From: Candidatus Saccharimonadota bacterium
GTDB taxonomy: Bacteria > Patescibacteriota > Saccharimonadia > Saccharimonadales > Saccharimonadaceae
Assembly (NCBI GenBank): GCA_017430725.1
Contig: JAFRMK010000002.1
Span: forward strand, 33,971 to 97,970
Direction: 5' to 3'
DNA: 64,000 bases
Shown here piece by piece: positions 9,558-21,736 of the stretch. Within the stretch, counting starts at the first letter, position 1; each line of letters starts with the position of its first letter. The notes under the pieces were generated by a model. That model searched no databases, was not told the DNA's origin, and saw nothing but the letters and a program-made list of their open reading frames with translations. A program made the position numbers and the translations under genes.

Positions 9558-9822
9558 ATTTGCGGAGGCCGAGTTTCGCAACCGTGGCCTTGTAGGTGTC
9601 GAAATCGGTTTTTTCGAGGTATTTCAGCAGCTTTTTGCGCTGGCCGACCATCTGAATCAGGCCGCGCTTCGCCATGTAGTCGTGCTTATTTTGCTTAACG
9701 TGCTCAGTCACCTCTTTGATACGCTCAGTCAAAATCGAGACCTGCACCTCAGGCGAGCCGACATCCTTGTCGCTTCGCGCCAACTTCTTGATGGCGTTTG
9801 CCTTGTTGTCTTTTGTAATCAT
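9556..9822 (-). CDS. rpsO: 30S ribosomal protein S15
   Basis: S15 is a primary 16S rRNA-binding protein of the small-subunit platform. At 88 residues it is full length. It shows the family block GSPEVQVSILTERIKEVTEHVKQNKHDYMAKRGLIQMVGQRKKLL, here in pieces GSPEVQVSILTERI and RKKLLKYLEK. A TAAAAT -10 box lies 9 nt upstream of the ATG, so the leader is very short or absent. That leaves little room for the leader-based S15 autoregulation known in other bacteria. In many bacteria rpsO sits next to pnp; here one orphan gene separates them. Confidence 0.97.
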   Translation of the reverse strand: MITKDNKANAIKKLARSDKDVGSPEVQVSILTERIKEVTEHVKQNKHDYMAKRGLIQMVGQRKKLLKYLEKTDFDTYKATVAKLGLRK

Positions 9823-9866
9823 ATTGTTGATATTTTAGCACAGATAAGCCAATCTTGCAAATCTGT

Positions 9867-11225
9867 TTATTTGTTGTTCATGTACTTAACTAGCGCAGAG
9901 CGCAAATCTTTGACCGGCAAAACAAATTTGTCTTTGATGGTGGCAGGAGCAATCGCGTGTTTGAAGCCGAGTTTTTTAGCCTCGGCAATGCGACGCTCCG
10001 GCGCACTGGTGCTGCGAATTTCGCCGCCCAGTCCGACCTCGCCAAAAACTACTATATTTTCATCCAACTTGCGGGCAGCCGCTGCGCTGGCGATTGCCAT
10101 GCAAACCGCCAAATCTGCGGCCGAATCATTCAGGCGCATACCGCCCACGACATTGATGAATACGTCTTTGTCCTGCAACTTCAGCTTGGTGCGTTTTTCG
10201 AGCACGGCGATCAGTAGGTTGAGGCGATTGAGGTCAAAACCGGAGGCGGTACGTTTTGGATAGCCAAAATTTGTCGGATTGACCAATGCCTGGATTTCGA
10301 CCAAGATTGGTCGAGTGCCCTCGATGGTCGCCATAATTACGCTGCCGTCGGTGTTTTGGCGCTCAGACAAAAGCGCCTCAGATGGATTTTTGACTTCGCT
10401 GAGGCCGGCGTGCCCCATTTCAAAGATGGCCACTTCGTTAGTCGAGCCAAACCGATTCTTGACGGCGCGCACGGTCTTGAAGCCGCCATAGCGGTCACCC
10501 TCGAAGTTCAGCACGACATCAACCAGGTGTTCAAGGATTTTCGGGCCGGCCAGAGCGCCATCTTTTGTGACGTGTCCGACAATTACCACGGCAGTATTAC
10601 TGGCTTTAGCGGCGCGAATAATCAGGTTGCCGCAATTGCTGACCTGGCTGACGGTGCCGGGCGCGGAGCTAATTTCGGCCAGAGACAAGGTTTGAATGGA
10701 ATCGACAACGACTAAGTCATATTCGGCGCTCTCGATGGTTTTGGCGATGTCGTTACCGGACGTCGAACTGGCAAAGTGGAGCTTTTCTGAAGATGCGCCC
10801 AGGCGTACGGCGCGCAGTTTGACCTGCCCGGCCGACTCTTCACCCGAAACATATAACACTTTGCGATCGACAGATATGCTGGCGCAAATCTGCATCAGTA
10901 AAGTCGACTTGCCGATGCCGGGTTGGCCGGCCAGTAGATTGACCGAGCCAAGCAACAGGCCACCGCCCAACACGGCATCTAGATCCGAAAAACTTGTACC
11001 GAGGCGGCTGCCAGCGTCAGAAGGCTCAATGGTATTTATCGAAACGGCATCAAGCTTTTTTCCAGAGATAGCGCCACGCGCCAGCGCGCCCTTAACGGCG
11101 GCCTCGTCCGGCAGGTTTTGCTCCAACAAACTATTCCACTCGTGGCAGTTTTCGCAGCGACCAGACCACTTTACATAGACGGCGCCACATTTTTGGCACT
11201 GATAACGGGTTTTGCTTTTGGCCAT
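9867..11225 (-). CDS. radA: DNA repair protein RadA
   Basis: RadA is a RecA-related, DnaB-like branch-migration helicase in recombination repair. The 452-residue protein has an N-terminal zinc finger (CQKCG ... CENC, residues 9-30), Walker A GQPGIGKST near residue 95, the RadA signature KNRFG near residue 257 and a C-terminal Lon-protease-like domain (GGMRLNDSAADLAV). Length is normal. The ATG follows a TAGACT -10 box by 6 nt, so it is probably leaderless. Confidence 0.96.
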   Translation of the reverse strand: MAKSKTRYQCQKCGAVYVKWSGRCENCHEWNSLLEQNLPDEAAVKGALARGAISGKKLDAVSINTIEPSDAGSRLGTSFSDLDAVLGGGLLLGSVNLLAGQPGIGKSTLLMQICASISVDRKVLYVSGEESAGQVKLRAVRLGASSEKLHFASSTSGNDIAKTIESAEYDLVVVDSIQTLSLAEISSAPGTVSQVSNCGNLIIRAAKASNTAVVIVGHVTKDGALAGPKILEHLVDVVLNFEGDRYGGFKTVRAVKNRFGSTNEVAIFEMGHAGLSEVKNPSEALLSERQNTDGSVIMATIEGTRPILVEIQALVNPTNFGYPKRTASGFDLNRLNLLIAVLEKRTKLKLQDKDVFINVVGGMRLNDSAADLAVCMAIASAAAARKLDENIVVFGEVGLGGEIRSTSAPERRIAEAKKLGFKHAIAPATIKDKFVLPVKDLRSALVKYMNNK

Positions 11226-11274
11226 AACTCTAGTCTAGCACGCTTATCGAGCGCAAAAAGCATAAGTGTGATGA

Positions 11275-11856
11275 TTATGAAATGATTTCGTCAATAATAC
11301 CGAAATCTTTGGCCTCTTCGGCGGACATCCAGTTATCGCGATCCATCGCCTGCTCTACCACTTTGGCGCTTTTGCCAGTATTTTGAGCCATGATATCAAT
11401 CAGGCGCTTTTTTAGATAAACGCCTTCTTGCAAAGCGATTTCCTGGTCGGTAATTTTGCCTTCAGTACCAGAACTGGGCTGGTGAATCATGATACGGGCA
11501 TTCGGCAGAACAAAGCGTTTGCCCTTTGCGCCGGCCGACAACAGCATGGCGCCCATTGAAGCCTGCAGACCGATGCCGATAGTCTGAACGTCTGGCTGAA
11601 TGTAATTCATGGTATCAATAATCGCCAGGCCGTCGTAGACGGTACCACCCGGCGAATTTATATAAAGCTTGATGTCTTTTTTGGGGTCTTCATAGGCCAA
11701 GTGCAACAACTGAGCCACAACAAGGTTGGCCGTTTCCGGCGTCACTTGGTCGCCCAGAAAAACAACGCGCTCTTTCAAAAGACGCGAGTAGATATCGTAA
11801 GCTCGCTCGCCACGATTGGTTTCTTCTACAACGGTAGGCACTAAATAGTTCTTCAT
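11275..11856 (-). CDS. clpP: ATP-dependent Clp protease proteolytic subunit
   Basis: ClpP forms the barrel-shaped peptidase that works with the ClpC unfoldase encoded two genes away. The 193-residue protein carries the Ser-His-Asp triad: Ser in [14 protein letters not shown], His in MIHQPSSG and Asp in [12 protein letters not shown]. The ATG is preceded by a strong Shine-Dalgarno (GAGGAGGAAT). A CIRCE operator with a promoter threaded through it lies directly upstream, so HrcA heat-shock control is likely. Confidence 0.97.
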   Translation of the reverse strand: MKNYLVPTVVEETNRGERAYDIYSRLLKERVVFLGDQVTPETANLVVAQLLHLAYEDPKKDIKLYINSPGGTVYDGLAIIDTMNYIQPDVQTIGIGLQASMGAMLLSAGAKGKRFVLPNARIMIHQPSSGTEGKITDQEIALQEGVYLKKRLIDIMAQNTGKSAKVVEQAMDRDNWMSAEEAKDFGIIDEIIS

Positions 11857-11873
11857 ATTCCTCCTCTGCTCTA

Positions 11874-11911
11874 ATCTTAGGCCATTAGCACTCGCATGTC
11901 AAGAGTGCTAA
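11874..11911 (-). promoter_or_regulatory. CIRCE operator with overlapping clpP promoter
   Basis: TTAGCACTC-N9-GAGTGCTAA lies at 11885-11911, an exact match to the CIRCE consensus bound by HrcA. On the minus strand TTGACA (11897-11902) lies in the 9-nt spacer, 17 nt from TAAGAT (11874-11879). HrcA binding would therefore cover the -35 box of clpP. The operator also overlaps the last codon of the upstream zincin gene. Confidence 0.92.
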
Positions 11912-12918
11912 TTCATGCGGTAATCTACTTCGGACGGCTTGGTGCTACTGTCGATACTCTCAAACAAGCCAGACAGATGCTCGACCAAGTCATTATAGCT
12001 CCCGATTTGCTGATTAACGTCGTCGACCAGCGCCGAAATTGCATCGTATTCCTGATTAAGCGCCGTTTGGCGCGCAACCAAGTTGTTGCGCTCGCGCTCG
12101 AGTGCAATGCGCTCCGATTCGCTGCGATAGCCCTGCCCGGCACGGTAATTATAGTTATCGATGTCCTGACTGAGTTGGCTAAAGCTTTGCTCATAGGCGG
12201 CGCTACGGCGCTCGATTTCGGCTTTTTTCGACTGAATCTCGGACAGCATGGCGGTGGCGGTACGACGCTGGCCAGTCAAAAGCGCGTCGTAAGCCTTAAA
12301 ATATGCCACTATCTTTGAGGGATTTTTGAAGTATGCGGCATAATGGTCGCGCAAGGTTTCATCGAGCGCAGCATAGTCAAGCTGTGTACCAATTACCGAA
12401 TGAAGCTCATCGGTAAATTCGGCGCTTTCGTAGCTATCCATATGTTCAGACAGCTCGGCTTGATTCGCGACATAGGTCTGCTGCAGTAACTGGTCAAGCT
12501 GCTGTTTGGTAGTATCGTCGCTGCGTTCCCTGACGGCGTGCAGCAGTTCGTGTGCTAACACCGCCTCCTTGATGCCGTTTAGCTCGGCATTGTCAACGTC
12601 AAAAACGTAGATGTGGCGCGCATAATAGCAACCCAGGGTCGATGTTTCAGTGCTGACGTTCGGACAATTCTGGCTGAATGCCGTAGCATCTTGCAGTTCT
12701 GGACGAGAGGCGCGCAAAATACGCATCCCTTTGTCCGTCAGCTCAATATTGTCAATCACGGTAGACATTTCGGCGGAGGGCTGATAACCAATACCAGCCA
12801 CAGTGTCAAAAATCGGATAGTAGAACAATTGATACAGCAAGAAGGCCAGGCCGGCGGCACAGACGAATGCCAAGAGCTTGCGCCATACTCGGTTCTTGTT
12901 TGCTTTGACTTCCACCAA
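11908..12918 (-). CDS. Membrane-anchored HExxH (zincin-type) protein
   Basis: One N-terminal membrane segment (about residues 14-32) precedes an outside domain with VLAHELLHAVRE, an HExxH zinc-protease motif. A following helix (ELSEHMDSYESAEFTDELH) could supply the third ligand as in gluzincins. The C-terminal third (from about residue 220) is a long coiled coil rich in Q, E and R. I know no named family, so substrate and role are open. The start is TTG at 12918 with AGGAG six bases upstream. It sits between clpC and clpP, ends inside the clpP CIRCE element and may be co-transcribed with clpC, which would put it under heat-shock control. Confidence 0.75.
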   Translation of the reverse strand: MVEVKANKNRVWRKLLAFVCAAGLAFLLYQLFYYPIFDTVAGIGYQPSAEMSTVIDNIELTDKGMRILRASRPELQDATAFSQNCPNVSTETSTLGCYYARHIYVFDVDNAELNGIKEAVLAHELLHAVRERSDDTTKQQLDQLLQQTYVANQAELSEHMDSYESAEFTDELHSVIGTQLDYAALDETLRDHYAAYFKNPSKIVAYFKAYDALLTGQRRTATAMLSEIQSKKAEIERRSAAYEQSFSQLSQDIDNYNYRAGQGYRSESERIALERERNNLVARQTALNQEYDAISALVDDVNQQIGSYNDLVEHLSGLFESIDSSTKPSEVDYRMN

Positions 12919-12935
12919 TGTCGACTCCTTGTGTT

Positions 12936-15407
12936 CTATTCTTTAGCTATACTAAATACCAGTTTAGCATTTTTCAGGCCAATTTTCGCAATCATGCCCT
13001 TGTCCAGTTTGCCAGAGAGGATTTGGTCAGCCAACAGGGTTTCGAGTTGGTCTTCGATGGTGCGACGTAATGGTCGAGCGCCATTTTTGGCATCATAGCC
13101 CTGCTTAATCAGGTGCTTTTTGACGGCGGGAGCCAGCTCCAAGCCAATCGATTTCGCCGCAAGGCGCTGTTTGACGTTGGAAATCATGTTATCGAATATC
13201 TTCGATACATTCTCTTCGCTCAGCGCGTTAAAGGTGACGATTGCATCAAATCGGTTGACCAACTCTGGGCGCATAATCTTACGAAGCGCACGTTCGGCCG
13301 CGGCGGCGTTTTCGGCGTGCTCGGCCGCAAGTGCTTTTTTGCTATCGCGCGTTTTGGCGCTAAAGCCCATTTCGGATTCACGATACATCTCTTCGGCGCC
13401 AAGATTGCTGGTCAAAATCACAATTGTGTTGTTGAATTTGACTTTGGTGCCCTGTCCGTCCGTCAGGCTACCGTCTTCGAGAATTTGCAAGAGGATATTG
13501 AATACTTCAGGATGAGCCTTCTCGATTTCGTCAAACAGCACCACGGAATAAGGGTGGCGACGAATCCGCTCGGTGAGTTTTCCGCCGTCATCATACCCAA
13601 CGTAGCCGGCCGGTGCGCCAACCAGGCGCGCAACATTGTGTTTTTCGCTGAATTCGGACATATCAATCTTCATGAGGGCATCTTCACCGCCAAACACTTC
13701 ACGAGCGATAACTTTAGCAAGTTCAGTTTTGCCGACACCAGTTGGCCCCATAAAGATGAACGAACCGATTGGCCGATGCGGGTCAGCAATACCGGAACGG
13801 CCGCGCCGAATCGCCTTACTGACGGCATCTATGGCTTCATCTTGGCCAATAATTGATTTCTTGAGGTGCGACTCGAGATGCAACAACAACTCTCGCTCAG
13901 AGCCATGCACGCGATTGACCGGAATACCGGTTTTTAGACTGATGGCGCTGGCCAGGTTTTCGGAACTGACTTCGGGCGCCGTTTTCAGGGCGTGGTTCGA
14001 TTTTTCGAGCTTCTTGATTTCGGCCTGGATACGAGCGGAGCGCGTCTTAAAGTTCGCCGCCTTCTCATAATCTTGCGCATCAACGGCTTGCTCGATTTTC
14101 TTCTGCAGTTCCTCATATTCGATTTTCAGCTTTTTATAGGCACTACCGCCTTTTTTGTCGAGCGAAACGCGCGCAATGGCCGACGCCTCATCGATCACGT
14201 CAATGACCTTGTCGGGCATGAAACGGTCGGAAATATAGCGCTCGGACAGCGCAATAGCTTCTTCGAGAATTTCGTCCGAGATTTTGACCTTGTGATGCGC
14301 TTCGTAGTGTTGCTTGACGCCCTTTAAGATGCGCAAGGTGACCGTAGCGGACGGCTCTTCAACCATGACGGTCTGGAACCGGCGCGCCAAAGCCTTATCT
14401 TTTTCGATACTCTTGCGGTATTCGTCAAGGGTAGTCGCACCAATCAGGCGTAAACGGTTGCGTGCCAGGGCCGGCTTCAGAATATTCGCAGCATCGAGGC
14501 TTCCTTCGGCGGAACCAGCACCCGACAATAGGTGCAGCTCGTCGATAAACAGCACCACCGAATCGTCGTGTACTGCCTCATCGATAATCCCCTTAATGCG
14601 CTCTTCAAATTCGCCACGGAATTTTGTGCCGGCAACGACCGAACTCAGGTCAATTTGCCAAATATGCTTACCGATGAGTTTATCGGGAACATCGTTTTTC
14701 GCGACGCGCATCGCCAAGCCCTCGACGATAGCGGTTTTGCCAACGCCGGCTTCACCGATTAAGACGGGGTTGCTCTTGCTGCGACGACACAGCACGGTGA
14801 TGGCCCGTTCAATCTCCTGTTCTCGTCCCACGACCGTATCAAGCTGCCCGTCGCGCGCCGCCTCGGTTAAATCCGTCCCGTATCGAGACAACCACCGGTA
14901 GTTTTTGCGATTCAAAATTCGGCGCCGAGCCTGTTCGAGCTTGGCCTCGCTGGCCTGTTCTTCGACGATGCGCTCAATGCTTTCGAGCATGGCGTCCGTA
15001 TCGGCGTTAAGGTCTGCTAGCAATTTCAAGGCTCGCGAATTCGGCTGACGCAATAATGAGTAGACGATGTGCTCAGTGCCGACCGTTTCAAGGCCGTTTT
15101 CTTGGGCAAAATTCTGAGCCATGCGCAACGTGAGTACAGTAGCTTCAGACAGCGACATCATCGCCATGGGCGATGCCGGCACGTCGACCGCCACGCCGCC
15201 CTGTGCGCGTTCAATCTCGCCGAGATCGACGCCGCCATCGCGCAACACTTTTGCGCCCGTAGACACGTCTTGGGCCAACACGCCCATCAAAAGGTGTTCC
15301 GTCCCCATGTAACCCTGATTGTAGCGCTTGCTATAATAGTCCGCTTTTTGCAAAGCAAAGCGGGCGTTTTCGCTCAAATGACTCATGATTTCGCCGAATT
15401 CTTCCAT
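12936..15407 (-). CDS. clpC: ATP-dependent Clp protease ATP-binding subunit ClpC
   Basis: ClpC unfolds proteins and feeds them to ClpP. The 823-residue protein has the N-terminal double Clp-N repeat, AAA module 1 (Walker A GEAGVGKTA near residue 219), a middle UVR-type coiled coil (EELQKKIEQAVDAQDYEKAAN), AAA module 2 (Walker A GPTGVGKTE near residue 554) and a ClpB-D2 C-terminal domain. The UVR middle segment makes it ClpC rather than ClpB. The ATG at 15407 has GGAGGAAGC directly upstream. A CIRCE-promoter element precedes the gene. Confidence 0.96.
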   Translation of the reverse strand: MEEFGEIMSHLSENARFALQKADYYSKRYNQGYMGTEHLLMGVLAQDVSTGAKVLRDGGVDLGEIERAQGGVAVDVPASPMAMMSLSEATVLTLRMAQNFAQENGLETVGTEHIVYSLLRQPNSRALKLLADLNADTDAMLESIERIVEEQASEAKLEQARRRILNRKNYRWLSRYGTDLTEAARDGQLDTVVGREQEIERAITVLCRRSKSNPVLIGEAGVGKTAIVEGLAMRVAKNDVPDKLIGKHIWQIDLSSVVAGTKFRGEFEERIKGIIDEAVHDDSVVLFIDELHLLSGAGSAEGSLDAANILKPALARNRLRLIGATTLDEYRKSIEKDKALARRFQTVMVEEPSATVTLRILKGVKQHYEAHHKVKISDEILEEAIALSERYISDRFMPDKVIDVIDEASAIARVSLDKKGGSAYKKLKIEYEELQKKIEQAVDAQDYEKAANFKTRSARIQAEIKKLEKSNHALKTAPEVSSENLASAISLKTGIPVNRVHGSERELLLHLESHLKKSIIGQDEAIDAVSKAIRRGRSGIADPHRPIGSFIFMGPTGVGKTELAKVIAREVFGGEDALMKIDMSEFSEKHNVARLVGAPAGYVGYDDGGKLTERIRRHPYSVVLFDEIEKAHPEVFNILLQILEDGSLTDGQGTKVKFNNTIVILTSNLGAEEMYRESEMGFSAKTRDSKKALAAEHAENAAAAERALRKIMRPELVNRFDAIVTFNALSEENVSKIFDNMISNVKQRLAAKSIGLELAPAVKKHLIKQGYDAKNGARPLRRTIEDQLETLLADQILSGKLDKGMIAKIGLKNAKLVFSIAKE

Positions 15408-15432
15408 GCTTCCTCCAGATACTGATGCTTCT

Positions 15433-15470
15433 ATTATAGGTTTTTAGCACTCGCAAGTCAAGAGTGCTAA
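15433..15470 (-). promoter_or_regulatory. CIRCE operator with overlapping clpC promoter
   Basis: TTAGCACTC-N9-GAGTGCTAA lies at 15444-15470. TTGACT (15456-15461) lies in the spacer and TATAAT (15433-15438) is 17 nt downstream. The layout is the same as at clpP, so HrcA would repress by blocking the -35 box. Confidence 0.93.
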
Positions 15471-15480
15471 TTCATCTGTT

Positions 15481-18506
<3,026 letters not shown>

Positions 18507-18520
<14 letters not shown>

Positions 18521-19394
18521 TTTCAAGCCTCTCGATGCGCGATTCGATGCTTGGATGAGTTGAGAACAATGTGCTGAACATGCTCTTGCGCAATGGATTT
18601 GATATATAAAGACTCTCGGCGGCGAGGTTCTGTTGGTGCATTGGTTGGGCGTGAGAATCGAGTTTGCGCAATGCGGCAATCATATCATCGGGACTGTGCG
18701 TCAGGTCGACAGATGAAGCGTCGGCGAGATATTCACGCTGACGCGACACGCCAAGCTGAATCAGCGTTGCAATAATTGGCGAGAGTATCAATACGGCGCC
18801 AGCAATCAAAATGCCAATCGGGGAATTGTCTTCGTCGTCGCGTCCACCACCGTAAAACATGACTCGCATACCAAAATCGGACAGTAGCCCGGCCAGCGAG
18901 ACAAGACCGAACACAATCATCGTCACCCGAATATCGTAATTCTTAACGTGCGACATCTCATGCGCCATGACGGCCCGCAATTCTTTATCGTCCATAATTT
19001 CAAGAATGCCGGTCGTGGCGGCAACGCAAGCATGCGCCGGATCGCGGCCGGTCGCAAAGGCGTTGGGCGCAGCATCATTTACAATGTAGACTTTTGGCAT
19101 GGGGATTTTGGCCTCACTGGCGAGACTTGCGACAATATTATAGAGACGAGGATTATCGCTGGGCTGTATCTCGACCGCTCCGGCAGATTTAATGGCCAGC
19201 TTGTCCGCCAAGAAGTATTGTATGCCAGCATAGAGCGCTGATACGGCTACGAAATACAGGACCATTTTGGGGTCTGAGTTCAGCCACGCAAAAATTCCGC
19301 CAATGGCAGCCATCATCAAAATGAATACCAAGATGATGAGTTTGGTATTGCGGTGGTTTTGTGCAATTTGTTTCTGCAAAGAAGTTGTGGCCAT
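18507..19394 (-). CDS. htpX: Membrane metalloprotease HtpX (M48)
   Basis: HtpX degrades damaged membrane proteins. The 295-residue protein has two N-terminal membrane segments, the zinc motif HEMSH (near residue 145), a second pair of membrane segments (LVSLAGLLSDFGM; GILIAGAVLILSPIIATLI) and the third-ligand helix REYLADASSV. Length is typical (about 290). The ATG at 19394 lies 6 nt after TATAAT in an extended -10 (TGGTATAAT), so it is almost certainly leaderless. The 18 extra upstream codons of the open frame are rejected for that reason. Confidence 0.94.
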
Positions 19395-19417
19395 GCCATT
19401 ATTATACCATGCAAGCG

Positions 19418-20929
19418 CTAAGTCGGATGTCGCTTCAGATAGTCGCAACCGTAACGGAAGTTTGAGCAGTATGAAATATTCCCTTTGCGCAGTAATTCGC
19501 CAGAACGACAGCGCGGACAGAGCTTCTGGTATAGCTCGTTCAATTCGTCAGATATCTCGAATAAAAACGGTGACGGATGTTGACGCTCGGCAATTAGATA
19601 GGTGGCGCGCCTAGCACGCGTGATTGCGACATAGAACAGTCGACGCTCTTCGGCGAAGGCGTAGTTTTCGGCACGCGACAGCAATAAGTCGCTGAGTGGA
19701 TCGGTGTCGCGCGTCGCCGGCATGCCGTGGGGCGTGGAATTCATATTTAGCACGATTACCACATCGCGCGTAATGCCTTTCGACTTGTGCATCGAGCAAA
19801 ACGGGATGATTTTTCCGCGCCACGATACGGCTTCGGCGGATAAGACCGTAAAATCCGGCATAGACTGGAGCCGGGAAATATCGTGATTGTAGCGAGAAAT
19901 AATCTGTAGCTCCAGGTCGGCAAATGCGGTCGCCTGCTCATCGTGCAGTTTTGTCAGAACTCGAAGTAGCGCCGGTGTATCATTCCCGCGCTGACTGCTC
20001 AACACAACGTTGACCGGTGTATGGCGCTGAGGGTCGCCACGAATTTGCTTGCGGACTTGTTGGGGGTTTTTCGTGACAAAATCGCAACTAACGCGAATTG
20101 TCGGCTGGCCAAAACGATGTGTTTGCTCAATCAGGCTGCGACGTGTGTGCAAGCTGAAATGTCGCTCGAAATCATAGATTAAATCAAGCCGGCTGCCGGT
20201 AAAGCGATAAATCGATTGCCAGTCATCGCCCACGGCGAAAAAACGACAACCCGGATTTTTGGCGAGAATGGCCTTGATAAGCCGGAACCGATTGGGCGAC
20301 AAATCTTGCGCCTCGTCCAACAGAACATAGCGATAACCTTTAGCGCACTCGGCGATATCACCGACGGCCCTCGTTGCCTGGTTTATCATGTCTACGAAAT
20401 CGTAGCCCTGATGGTCGTCCAGCCATCGCCGATACGCATAAAACAGCGGGCGAAACAGGCGCAGAAATGCACGTGCTCGACGACGCGCATAGCTGTCATG
20501 ATTTTGCTTAAGCTGACGCGAAAGACGCGCAAAACTCATCAAGCTATTCTTAAATTGAAGGATATAGGCACGAAGATAGTCGATAAACGAATCGAGTTCC
20601 TTGCAAAGCTGAGGCGTCCGGATGATGTGGGTGAGAATAGTCGCCTCTTCCAGGCGTCGGGGTGTGATGCCCTGTCGTTTGAGAAATCTGCTTAGGCGAA
20701 CGAAAACTGATTCATCATTCCAGTCGGCAGTCTTCAGTTGCAGATAGGGGCTTTGCTGAGCAGAATGAAAGCGTCGGCGCCATCGGCAATCGTGCAGGTA
20801 GGCCAAGCCATAGAAGCTGCGGCCGGCCTTGTCTCGTTCAACCAAATCGACATAGGCGGTTTTAGCCCCAAACGAAATCGTAAAACTAGGGCGATAATCT
20901 GGGCGTGACGGATGTGGCACGGACAGCAA
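19418..20929 (-). CDS. UvrD/HelD-like helicase, C-terminal part after an in-frame TGA
   Basis: This is the second part of a superfamily 1 helicase, in the same frame as the part upstream and separated from it only by TGA at 20954-20956 and eight codons. It holds the remaining motifs intact: Walker B VLLDEAQDLSP, motif III GDDWQSIYRFTGS, motif V MHKSKGITRDVVIVLN and motif VI RRLFYVAITRARR. The C-terminus has a zinc-ribbon-like set of cysteines (LCPRCRSGELL ... YCSNFRYGC). The frame can restart only at TTG (20929), with no clear Shine-Dalgarno. Without Walker A this part alone would not be an ATPase. Confidence 0.8.
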   Translation of the reverse strand: MLSVPHPSRPDYRPSFTISFGAKTAYVDLVERDKAGRSFYGLAYLHDCRWRRRFHSAQQSPYLQLKTADWNDESVFVRLSRFLKRQGITPRRLEEATILTHIIRTPQLCKELDSFIDYLRAYILQFKNSLMSFARLSRQLKQNHDSYARRRARAFLRLFRPLFYAYRRWLDDHQGYDFVDMINQATRAVGDIAECAKGYRYVLLDEAQDLSPNRFRLIKAILAKNPGCRFFAVGDDWQSIYRFTGSRLDLIYDFERHFSLHTRRSLIEQTHRFGQPTIRVSCDFVTKNPQQVRKQIRGDPQRHTPVNVVLSSQRGNDTPALLRVLTKLHDEQATAFADLELQIISRYNHDISRLQSMPDFTVLSAEAVSWRGKIIPFCSMHKSKGITRDVVIVLNMNSTPHGMPATRDTDPLSDLLLSRAENYAFAEERRLFYVAITRARRATYLIAERQHPSPFLFEISDELNELYQKLCPRCRSGELLRKGNISYCSNFRYGCDYLKRHPT

Positions 20930-20953
20930 AAATGGAATGCGATGAATGAATAG

Positions 20954-21550
20954 TCAGTTAGCAACGAGCTCGAGCTCTTTGCTGCGTGGCGCCTGCGCGA
21001 CAAGCGCACGCCGAAGATAGCGTTGATTGAAGCGGACCTTTTGCTGGTGGTTTTGGTGAGCGCCAACGCTCTGCGGAGACGAATAATAGAACAGCAAGAA
21101 GTCATTGAAGGCGCGCGCAAACTGTGGGTTTTCGCAATGTTGGCGCCAAATATAGCGCCGGACAAAAGCCAGTTGGCTCTCGGCCGTCACCAAGCGGCGC
21201 CGCCCCAGGTCTCGTCGCTCGATAAACTGCAAAAGGCTATTGCCTAGACTATGAAAAGTCCGTATTTCGACGTCGGGATAAGGACATCGTTCGACGAGTT
21301 CACGCACGGTTTTATTCGTGAAGGAGATGACTAAAATTTGGGGTGGCGGTATTTTTAATCCCGCCACGAGATAGCGAATCTTCGCCATCAAGCTCAACGT
21401 TTTACCGCTACCGGCCGAAGCCAGCACTAATTGGGCATCTTCGCAGGCGATTACCGCCTCGTGCTGTTGCGCATCGAGTCGACAACCGTCAAATTCTAGC
21501 CCCTTTCGTAACTCGCGATGCAAGAAGCGCCGATTGTGCAAATGGCGCAT
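20954..21550 (-). CDS. UvrD/HelD-like helicase, N-terminal part ending at an in-frame TGA
   Basis: The 198 residues hold the Q-type motif (LDAQQHEAV), Walker A ASAGSGKT (near residue 45) and motif Ia (LVISFTNKTVRELVE). The protein stops at ELELVAN-TGA, but translation past the stop continues without any frame change as LFIHRIPFLL and then the rest of the helicase. Together the parts make a normal-sized protein of about 710 residues. In the related segment of this family a bulky aromatic residue is expected at the stop position, so TGG (Trp) to TGA is the simplest history. It could be a pseudogene, a strain-level or sequencing change, or UGA readthrough. Confidence 0.8.
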   Translation of the reverse strand: MRHLHNRRFLHRELRKGLEFDGCRLDAQQHEAVIACEDAQLVLASAGSGKTLSLMAKIRYLVAGLKIPPPQILVISFTNKTVRELVERCPYPDVEIRTFHSLGNSLLQFIERRDLGRRRLVTAESQLAFVRRYIWRQHCENPQFARAFNDFLLFYYSSPQSVGAHQNHQQKVRFNQRYLRRALVAQAPRSKELELVAN

Positions 21551-21736
21551 GCGCTCAATGATTCATTGCCTCGTCGATTCAGCATAGGGGACATAGTATT
21601 TTTTACGCATCAGCTGGACAATCGCACTAAACATACCGTCATTTTCCGTCTTTTTTAAACTTTTTAAAAACATGAGCATAAAGAATTCGGTATAATTGCA
21701 ACATACGCTCTTGCCAGAAAGAAAGGGGTTGATATC

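Noticed and set aside
20954..20956. UGA recoded as Gly or Trp across the genome, as in some CPR lineages
   Set aside because: TGA ends the 8.8 kb orphan gene just before a terminator, the PPDK-N-type gene (ATGA overlap) and galU (ATGA overlap), and an SPF-type RF2 is encoded. UGA is therefore a normal stop here.
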